Source of the DNA: Candidatus Cloacimonadota bacterium
GTDB taxonomy: Bacteria; Cloacimonadota; Cloacimonadia; Cloacimonadales; Cloacimonadaceae
Reading direction: 5' to 3'
Length of the DNA: 5,590 bases
NCBI GenBank assembly: GCA_028683635.1
Contig: JAQUHL010000147.1
Location: 1 to 5,590, forward strand
The position numbers and the translations under genes were made by a program. Position 1 is the stretch's first letter. Each line of letters starts with the position of its first letter. Below the pieces are notes generated by a model that searched no databases, was not told where the DNA came from, and worked only from the letters and a program-made list of their open reading frames with translations. Below, piece after piece: positions 1 to 4,913 of the stretch.

Positions 1-795
1 CAGCTTGGTGGTATCCTGAGGCCCGCCATCCCCGGTCATTAAATAGACCTGGGCAAAGGCCTGGAAGCTGACGATCGTCGTCATCATCAGCACATAATAG
101 GTCGTGGGCGATACCAGCGGCAAGGTAATGCGGAAAAACTGCCTGAATTTCCCTGCTCCATCGATCTCAGCTGCTTCATAATAATCCTTGGAGATATTTT
201 GCAGCCCAGCCAGGTAGATGATGGTGTTGTACCCCAAACCCTTCCAGATAGTCATAATAATGATGGCAAAAAGTGCCTGGGAAGGTCCGCCCGCCCAGGC
301 TGGAAGACTGATGCCAAAGTGGGAAAAGATCAGAGTATAGATGCCGGTTGATTCTGCCAGCCATTTTTGGGGCTCAATCCCAATGATTCCCAGGAAGACA
401 TTGGCCAGCCCGGTCTGAGTGTTGAAAATGATCTTCCACACGATGGATACTGCCACCAGCGAGGTTACGAATGGCAAAAAATAGACTGACCTGAATAGGC
501 CCTGGAACCGTTTCACGGAGTTGAGCAACACTGCAAAAAACAGCGAAAAAACAATGCTCGCCGGAACAACAAAAATCACCAGCCAGAAGGTGTTCATCAT
601 GGATTTCCAAAACACTGCATCCTTGAAGAGGTCTGCATAGTTCTGAATACCAATGAAATCTCCCGTGCCAGTGATGCCCCACTTGAAAAAGCCCAGGATG
701 AAGGACATAATGATCGGGATCATCCTGAATGCCAGAAGCAGGATAAAAGCCGGAAGGAGGTATAGATAAGGAGAAATCTTCCACTGCGTCTTCAT
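1..795 (-). CDS. Sugar ABC transporter permease, MalF/UgpA type (C-terminus cut by window edge)
   Basis: This is an inner-membrane subunit of a binding-protein-dependent carbohydrate ABC importer. The ATG at 795 opens 265 codons without a stop to the window edge, where the C-terminus is missing. Hydrophobic segments lie at about residues 10-36, 68-92, 103-124, 173-198 and 231-253. The cytoplasmic EAA loop that docks on the ATPase is clear: E207-A208-A209, then D212-G213-A214, then I223 and L225-P226. A GGTGG ribosome-binding site lies just upstream, inside a 17-base gap after the response-regulator stop, so it is the last visible gene of the operon. The outer loop before the fourth segment (about 144-172) seems longer than usual, holding both KWLAE and a later AWAGGP. 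The family is secure. The substrate cannot be read from the sequence. The partner permease, ATPase and binding protein are not in the window and may lie beyond its left edge. Confidence 0.93.
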   Translation of the reverse strand, partial: MKTQWKISPYLYLLPAFILLLAFRMIPIIMSFILGFFKWGITGTGDFIGIQNYADLFKDAVFWKSMMNTFWLVIFVVPASIVFSLFFAVLLNSVKRFQGLFRSVYFLPFVTSLVAVSIVWKIIFNTQTGLANVFLGIIGIEPQKWLAESTGIYTLIFSHFGISLPAWAGGPSQALFAIIIMTIWKGLGYNTIIYLAGLQNISKDYYEAAEIDGAGKFRQFFRITLPLVSPTTYYVLMMTTIVSFQAFAQVYLMTGDGGPQDTTKL

Positions 796-812
796 AATTT
801 TACCACCAGGTT

Positions 813-2234
813 TCAATCTGTATCTGTTTCATGGTTGGAAGAGCCTTTGCGAAAGCACTGGGGGTCTATCCCCAGGTTTCTACACTTTTTATAGATGTTT
901 ACCCGCTCGATTTCGGATATTCTGGCCGCCTGCGAGAGGTTTCCTTTGGTACTATCCAGCAGGGCTGTAAAATAGCGTTTCTCAAATTCCGTCCGGGATT
1001 TGTGCCAATTCTCCAGTTCGTGGCTATAGATGATTTCCGGATGCAGGCTGTCGGGATTCAGATTTTCGGGAAGATCCTCGGTCTGGAGGATGGAATGTTC
1101 TGCCAGGATGACGGCATGCTCGAGGGCATTGCGCAACTCACGGACGTTACCCTTCCAATCGTGATTGAGCAGGATGGACATCACTCCCGGAGAGATGGTA
1201 AGTTCGTCCTTCTTATATTTTGCACAAAACTCCCTTACAAATGCAGAACTGAGGATCTTGATATCATCCTTGCGCTCCCTCAGGGGTGAGATATGGAGGT
1301 TGATCACATTAAGCCTGTAGTAAAGATCCTCCCGAAAGAGCTTTTGGACCACCAATTCACTGATATCCTTGTTTGTAGCGGCAATGATTCTGAGGTCGGT
1401 GAACATGTCGTTATCCGAGCCTACCTGACGGAAGATTCCCGTTTCCAGTACTTTGAGCAGTTTAACCTGGAAGGAGAGCGAGGTCTCTGTGATTTCATCC
1501 AGGAAGAGCGTTCCCCCGCTGGCCTCCTGAAAATAGCCGATTTTATCCCGCCATGCATCCGTGAAAGCACCCTTCTTATGCCCAAAAAGCAGGCTTTCCA
1601 AAAGCGTTTCCGTGAGGCTCCCACAGTTTACTGAGACAAATTTCTTCAGCTTGCGGTGGCTATTACGGTGGATAAGCTCCGCAAACACGCTTTTCCCCAC
1701 TCCGGTTTCCCCGGTGATCATTACCGTGGCATCCAGTTTGGCGATCTTTTTCACCTTTTGGAGGAGGTTTTGGATACTGGGGCTATTGCCGATGATCAGA
1801 TCCGTCTCGATATCCTTTTGGATGAGTTCGTTCAGACGCTGGTTTTCTTCGATCAACCACTGGGTCTGGAGTATTTTATTGATTTGCAGATTGATCAGAT
1901 CAAGATTCCGGATCGGCTTGGTAATGAATTCATTGGCTCCCAGTTTCATGGCCTGTACGGCAGATTCGATCGTTGCCTGGCCGCTGATGGCTATAACTGC
2001 CATATAGGGATAGTTTTGGGTGATTTCCTGAATCAGATCCAGTCCGTTTTCCCCTGGCAAAATAAGATCGATGATGGCAATGTGAAAATTGAAATGGTTG
2101 AGAAGCTTTCGTGCTTCTTCCAGTGATTCGGCAGTCTGGATATGATAGTCAGGTGCCAATTGATGACGAAAGAGCTCCAAAGTCTCCGGACTATCGTCCA
2201 CCACCAGGATTCTATGCTTACCGTTATTTTTCAT
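813..2234 (-). CDS. NtrC-family sigma54-dependent response regulator
   Basis: This 473-residue cytoplasmic transcription activator has three domains. The receiver domain (about 6-122) carries acidic D13 and D14, the phosphoacceptor D56 in IIDLILPG, S84 and K106. The AAA+ sigma54-activation domain (about 147-380) has Walker A GETGVGKS (175-182), the sigma54-contact loop GAFTDA (222-227), Walker B GGTLFLDE (240-247), ATN (286-288), the arginine-finger region REDLYYRLNV (301-310) and GNVREL (362-367). A Fis-type helix-turn-helix ends the protein (about 428-456). An in-frame ATG exists nine codons upstream at 2261. The ATG at 2234 is preferred because AAGGT precedes it and because it overlaps the upstream stop as TGATG. 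The probable partner is the kinase-like protein encoded immediately upstream. GAFTDA in place of GAFTGA is, as far as I recall, a natural variant of the family. The target promoters are unknown; I found no clear -24/-12 sigma54 promoter in the window. Confidence 0.96.
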   Translation of the reverse strand: MKNNGKHRILVVDDSPETLELFRHQLAPDYHIQTAESLEEARKLLNHFNFHIAIIDLILPGENGLDLIQEITQNYPYMAVIAISGQATIESAVQAMKLGANEFITKPIRNLDLINLQINKILQTQWLIEENQRLNELIQKDIETDLIIGNSPSIQNLLQKVKKIAKLDATVMITGETGVGKSVFAELIHRNSHRKLKKFVSVNCGSLTETLLESLLFGHKKGAFTDAWRDKIGYFQEASGGTLFLDEITETSLSFQVKLLKVLETGIFRQVGSDNDMFTDLRIIAATNKDISELVVQKLFREDLYYRLNVINLHISPLRERKDDIKILSSAFVREFCAKYKKDELTISPGVMSILLNHDWKGNVRELRNALEHAVILAEHSILQTEDLPENLNPDSLHPEIIYSHELENWHKSRTEFEKRYFTALLDSTKGNLSQAARISEIERVNIYKKCRNLGIDPQCFRKGSSNHETDTD

Positions 2235-2872
2235 CAATATACCTTGATCCGGATTGTGCACAGGCCATCATGGCTTTCCTGCGAGAAACGGAATAGATCT
2301 CTGGTCTCGAGATTCTGATATTCCATCAGGTTCATCGGCCCCTTCAGATAGCCGAACAAATCCTCCAGCTTTCCCACGTCGAATTTATCCGCAGCGGGAA
2401 TCCGGATCAGGATTTCCTGATTCTTTGCCTTAATGCCGAGAGTGGCTGGTAAGGGCTTGTGGGGATGAAGCTTGCTTATTTTGAGGATGATGGCCTCAAA
2501 GCAGACGCTCAGTAACAGCGAGGAGGTCTTGACCTTTGGGGCATCCTGCCAGGGAACCAGCTCAAACCTGAACTGGTGTTTTATGGCAAGCTCATTGTGC
2601 AGGAGGGTCATTTCCTCATTTAACCACTGACCCAGGTCAAACTCGGTCTTTTGCAGGATAAGCCTGTGCAGGACACTGCGATAGGTATCGTTCAGAATCT
2701 CGTCTATCTGGAGTCCGGCATTGAAGATCTTTTGCAGATGCTCGTTATCAGGATCGTTCTTCTGGAGTTGCTGGACATAGCCCAGGACCAGGTTCAGGGG
2801 AGTATTGATATTGTGAATCACTCCTTCCAGAACCTTCCTGAAGAGCAGGGCATCCGCTACTGAAGCATTCAT
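2234..2872 (-). CDS. Small soluble histidine-kinase-like protein with degenerate ATPase domain
   Basis: This is a 212-residue protein without membrane segments or a visible sensor domain. An H-box-like stretch at 18-33 places the likely phosphoacceptor at H20, followed by N21, T24, P25 and L26. Helices to about residue 75 would form the HisKA dimerisation bundle. The C-terminal half has only traces of an ATPase domain. At the expected N box (about 119-128, LLLSVCFEAI) the nucleotide-binding asparagine position reads E126. No DxGxG box follows, although LEDLFGYL (169-176) resembles the F box. H+1 is Asn rather than the acidic residue usual in active HisKA kinases. This organisation resembles phosphotransferases such as Spo0B, so phosphotransfer, phosphatase or scaffold activity toward the adjacent regulator is inferred rather than shown. 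The gene overlaps the aminotransferase stop by four bases (ATGA) and the regulator start by one base. A normal but divergent kinase remains possible. Confidence 0.82.
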   Translation of the reverse strand: MNASVADALLFRKVLEGVIHNINTPLNLVLGYVQQLQKNDPDNEHLQKIFNAGLQIDEILNDTYRSVLHRLILQKTEFDLGQWLNEEMTLLHNELAIKHQFRFELVPWQDAPKVKTSSLLLSVCFEAIILKISKLHPHKPLPATLGIKAKNQEILIRIPAADKFDVGKLEDLFGYLKGPMNLMEYQNLETRDLFRFSQESHDGLCTIRIKVY

Positions 2873-4068
2873 TTTGCCTTGAGAGAGAGATACTTATCCA
2901 ATCCAGCCCTGAATATCTTCATCGCTTTGCTAAGATCCTGCTCGTTCAGGATATAGGCAATGCGAAGTTCATTTCTTCCCATCCCGCTCGTGGCATAGAA
3001 CCCTTCCGCGGGTGCGGTCATCACAGTCTCACCATCAATGTTGAAATCCTTCAATAGCCAGATCATAAAATCTTCGGCATCTTCGATCGGTAGCTTCACA
3101 CAGATATAGAAGGCTCCCTGCGGTTTACGGCAGATCACATTGGGGATCTTGAGCAGTTCATTATAAACCAGATCACGCCGTTTCTGATACTCAGTTCTGA
3201 TATCCTGAATATATTTATCCGGCAGATAGATACAAGCATTAGCAGCCAACTGGTCTATGGTGGGAGGGCAAAGCCTGGCCTGGGCAAACTTGAGCACGGC
3301 TTCCATCAAAGCTTTGTTTTTGGAGACGATGCACCCGATCCTGGCTCCGCAGGCAGAATAACGCTTGGAGATGCTATCCACCAATATCGCCTGCTCCTCG
3401 AAGCCTTCAAAATGCATAATACTGGTGTGAACGGCATCGTCATATACAAACTCCCGGTATACTTCATCCGAGAGCACATAGAGTTTGTGCTTTTTGGCAA
3501 TTTCCACCACCCGGGCAAGTTCATCCCGGGAATAGACCGTACCCGTGGGATTTCCCGGATTGCAGAGCAAAATGGCTCTGGTTTTGGGTCCAATCGCTTT
3601 TTCGATCTCTGCATTTTCCGGAAGGGCAAATCCCGTCTCGGCATAAGTGGTAAGCGGACGCAGCTTCACGCTGGCCATCGTGGCAAAACCGTTGTAGTTT
3701 GTATAAAATGGCTCCGGTACAATGACTTCATCATCCTGATTGGCGACCACCATCATCGCAAAAATTATCGCCTCACTTCCCGCAGTGGTTACAATGATTT
3801 CGTTTTCTTTCAGATTTATCCGCTGCCTGGCATAATAATCCACCAGACCCTGGCGGTAAACATCCAAGCCCTGGGAAGGACCATAAGCCAATACCTTTTC
3901 CGAATATTCGTGATAGACCTTCAGCATGGCTTCAGGAGTTTCAATATCCGGCTGGCCGATATTGAGATGATACACTTTGAGCCCATTCTTTTTGGCTTGC
4001 ACGGCATAGGGCATTAGTTTCCGGATCGGAGATGCCTGGATCTCGACCGCTCTCTTGGCAAGTTCCAT
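2869..4068 (-). CDS. Class I/II pyridoxal-phosphate-dependent aminotransferase (AspC/AlaT-like)
   Basis: This 399-residue cytosolic fold-type I enzyme is expected to transfer an amino group between an amino acid and a 2-oxo acid. Its length is normal for the family. Visible motifs are NIGQPD (36-41), the phosphate-contact segment AGSEA (96-100), NPGNPTG (170-176) with N170 and N173, SDEVYREF (200-207) with D201 and Y204 near the cofactor ring, and SISKRYSACGARIG (232-245). In the last of these K235 is the Schiff-base lysine and R243 the phosphate-binding arginine. R369 in ELRIAY is the expected substrate carboxylate-binding arginine. All key residues are present, so the enzyme should be active. 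The substrate (aspartate, alanine, aromatic or other) cannot be assigned. The ATG at 4068 follows GAGG at a spacing of nine. It is the first gene of the operon, and its stop overlaps the next start as ATGA. Confidence 0.96.
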   Translation of the reverse strand: MELAKRAVEIQASPIRKLMPYAVQAKKNGLKVYHLNIGQPDIETPEAMLKVYHEYSEKVLAYGPSQGLDVYRQGLVDYYARQRINLKENEIIVTTAGSEAIIFAMMVVANQDDEVIVPEPFYTNYNGFATMASVKLRPLTTYAETGFALPENAEIEKAIGPKTRAILLCNPGNPTGTVYSRDELARVVEIAKKHKLYVLSDEVYREFVYDDAVHTSIMHFEGFEEQAILVDSISKRYSACGARIGCIVSKNKALMEAVLKFAQARLCPPTIDQLAANACIYLPDKYIQDIRTEYQKRRDLVYNELLKIPNVICRKPQGAFYICVKLPIEDAEDFMIWLLKDFNIDGETVMTAPAEGFYATSGMGRNELRIAYILNEQDLSKAMKIFRAGLDKYLSLKAK

Positions 4069-4301
4069 CGTTCAAAACCTCATTTATGTTATTTGTAGAT
4101 AATCTGTTCCGGGTACCGAGCGGAAGAGCGGGCACAAAGCCTTTCCCACTCCTCTCCCCGTAAGACACTTATTTCAGACGAACCAAAACAAGCAAGGAAA
4201 ATTTTTGCCGTGAGGTCGTGGACAGATATGGACGACATGGATGGCAATAGAAACCATGAACAACCATACTTTGGGTCACATCCCTCCCTTCCCTGTTTGA
4301 A
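4069..4301. other. Spacer upstream of the operon, no convincing gene
   Basis: This stretch lies between the aminotransferase start and the palindrome and should contain the operon promoter and leader. The aminotransferase ribosome-binding site GAGG sits next to its start. No strong sigma70 or sigma54 promoter can be named. The nearest minus-strand candidate is TTCCGC, 17 bases, TTATCT (about 4095-4123), which is weak. An open frame exists on the minus strand (4313 to 4089, 74 codons) and a short one on the plus strand from about 4231. Neither has a good ribosome-binding site or a recognisable product, so both are treated as chance. Confidence 0.5.
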
Positions 4302-4386
4302 GGCGTTAATCACTTCTTAATCTACCCTTAATCAAGCGTTAATTATTAACGCTTGATTAAGGGTAGATTAAGAAGTGATTAACGCC
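4302..4386. repeat. 85-base perfect palindrome (42-bp arms, one-base centre)
   Basis: Every base from 4302 to 4343 pairs with its partner from 4386 back to 4345, around an unpaired T at 4344. Beyond one mismatch (4301/4387) four more pairs form, giving 47-bp arms over 4297-4391. Each arm is an 11-bp-phased series of TTAAT motifs starting at 4306, 4317, 4328 and 4339, mirrored as ATTAA in the other arm. The stem is A+T-rich. A run of seven A (4400-4406) lies on its right, so no T-tract follows the hairpin on either strand and it does not read as an intrinsic terminator. It lies between divergent genes, close to the point where base composition changes. Its function is unknown: a protein-binding array, a recombination or transposon end, or an assembly fold-back are all possible. 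Confidence 0.95.
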
Positions 4387-4410
4387 GTCAAGTAAGGGGA
4401 AAAAAAGTTC

Positions 4411-4443
4411 TTGACTCGTTCAATGATAATCTAAAACTAGAAT
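4411..4443 (+). promoter_or_regulatory. Possible weak promoter for the right-hand frames
   Basis: A -35-like TTGACT lies at 4411-4416. Possible -10 partners are TAAAAC at 4432-4437 (15-base spacing) or TAGAAT at 4438-4443 (21-base spacing). Neither spacing is ideal, so this is only a candidate. It is correctly placed and oriented to transcribe the plus-strand frames and begins 25 bases after the palindrome. Confidence 0.2.
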
Positions 4444-4577
4444 TGTGAATTCTTACGACTACTGACGTCTGATAATTTGTTTACAAAATAGATTGTCGAT
4501 ACCGAAAGGTGTAAGAAATTACTCCTTCATTGGTTGAAAAGCATGGGGGTGGAGATTTCCCCAAAGACAATCACAAT

Positions 4578-4583
4578 GGGAGG
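4578..4583 (+). promoter_or_regulatory. Strong Shine-Dalgarno GGGAGG pointing at an ATA codon
   Basis: GGGAGG is followed after five bases by ATA-AAA-AGA (4589-4597), in frame with the reading frame at 4610. Starting there gives a signal-peptide-like beginning (I/M)KRQLLVV...IYAQ. The conventional starts GTG 4610 and ATG 4631 are 26 and 47 bases away, too far for this site. This suggests an original ATG that has become ATA, a sequence error, or a rare ATA start. Confidence 0.45.
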
Positions 4584-4609
4584 TTAGTATAAAAAGACAA
4601 CTATTAGTA

Positions 4610-4909
4610 GTGCCAGAATTTCTACTTGGCATGTCGATCTATGCTCAATGTGTTGAGCCCCCGATACCACCTGTTACAAGAGACTTGATTCCTGAGCGAA
4701 TCAGAAATACACCTGCTATTGATCCTGATGTTACAGGAACTGGAACCAGATTCTATGTAGCAACATTCGGACTTGAGCGTTTTGACGGTAGCCAAACTCA
4801 TAGAGTAAGAGCTCCATTACCAAAACCTGGTTGTTTAGTTCGATTTGGGATTACCAACAGAACTCCCCCCTTTTCTTGGGAATGGACCACTGGATCTGTA
4901 ATAATTTGA
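4610..4909 (+). CDS. Unrecognised small secreted-type protein, first repeat unit; possibly the 5' part of a broken gene
   Basis: I do not recognise the family. From GTG 4610 it encodes 99 residues. The frame stays open upstream to 4538, and a Shine-Dalgarno site favours a start at the ATA codon 4589, which would add seven residues and complete a signal-peptide-like N-terminus ending IYAQ. The alternative ATG at 4631 would leave almost no signal. After a proline-rich segment (VEPPIPPV, about 15-22), residues 48-93 form a unit with PKPGCL, TNRTP and EWTT that recurs in the next frame. The frame ends TGA-TAG, four bases before the next ATG. Codon choice and A+T content differ from the operon genes on the left. 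It is either a short exported protein or the N-terminal fragment of a longer one interrupted at 4907. Confidence 0.6.
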   Translation: MPEFLLGMSIYAQCVEPPIPPVTRDLIPERIRNTPAIDPDVTGTGTRFYVATFGLERFDGSQTHRVRAPLPKPGCLVRFGITNRTPPFSWEWTTGSVII

Positions 4910-4913
4910 TAGT
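4904..4913 (+). other. Frame junction between the two right-hand frames (indel or +1 recoding candidate)
   Basis: The first frame stops at TGA 4907-4909. The second frame is closed upstream by TAA 4902-4904. A +1 shift anywhere within 4904-4907, for example ATT then skipping T4907, reads through as ...VII-DSM-NTSP... and fuses both. The layout ATT-TGA loosely resembles the CTT-TGA frameshift site of prfB, but no Shine-Dalgarno-like stimulator lies close upstream. A one-base insertion in the TTT run is the simplest explanation. Confidence 0.4.

Larger units (their letters stand above)
4387..4588. other. A+T-rich leader upstream of the plus-strand reading frames
   Basis: No reading frame here has a recognisable product. 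The stretch runs from the palindrome to the Shine-Dalgarno region of the first plus-strand frame. It contains an A-tract (4400-4406), one weak promoter-like pair (listed separately) and a small G-rich/C-rich inverted match around 4545-4561. No tRNA, riboswitch or clear operator is visible. Confidence 0.45.

Noticed and set aside
374..784. 136-codon minus-strand open frame overlapping the permease
   Set aside because: It is a different frame of the same strand as the permease, whose frame carries the EAA loop and membrane segments; the alternative product has no recognisable features.
831..2126. Several plus-strand open frames of 113-156 codons opposite the response regulator
   Set aside because: They are antisense to well-supported domains with all catalytic motifs in the minus-strand frame and show no motifs of their own.
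3412..4017. 201-codon plus-strand open frame opposite the aminotransferase
   Set aside because: It is fully antisense to a complete enzyme and its translation has no family resemblance.
4089..4313. 74-codon minus-strand open frame as a gene
   Set aside because: It begins with GTG inside the palindrome, has no good ribosome-binding site and matches no family I know.
4302..4386. Palindrome as an integron attC site
   Set aside because: The ends look superficially similar (GGCGTTA / TAACGCC), but RYYYAAC and GTTRRRY core sites do not fit in the required orientation. A perfect stem without extrahelical bases is also unlike attC, and no integrase is seen.
4302..4406. Palindrome as a bidirectional intrinsic terminator
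   Set aside because: The stem is A+T-rich, no T-run follows it on either strand (the right flank is an A-run), and the neighbouring genes diverge, so no transcript needs to end here.
4069..4588. Sigma54 (-24/-12) promoter controlled by the adjacent regulator
   Set aside because: Both strands were scanned for GG-N10-GC within TGGCAC-N5-TTGC-like contexts; no acceptable match was found.
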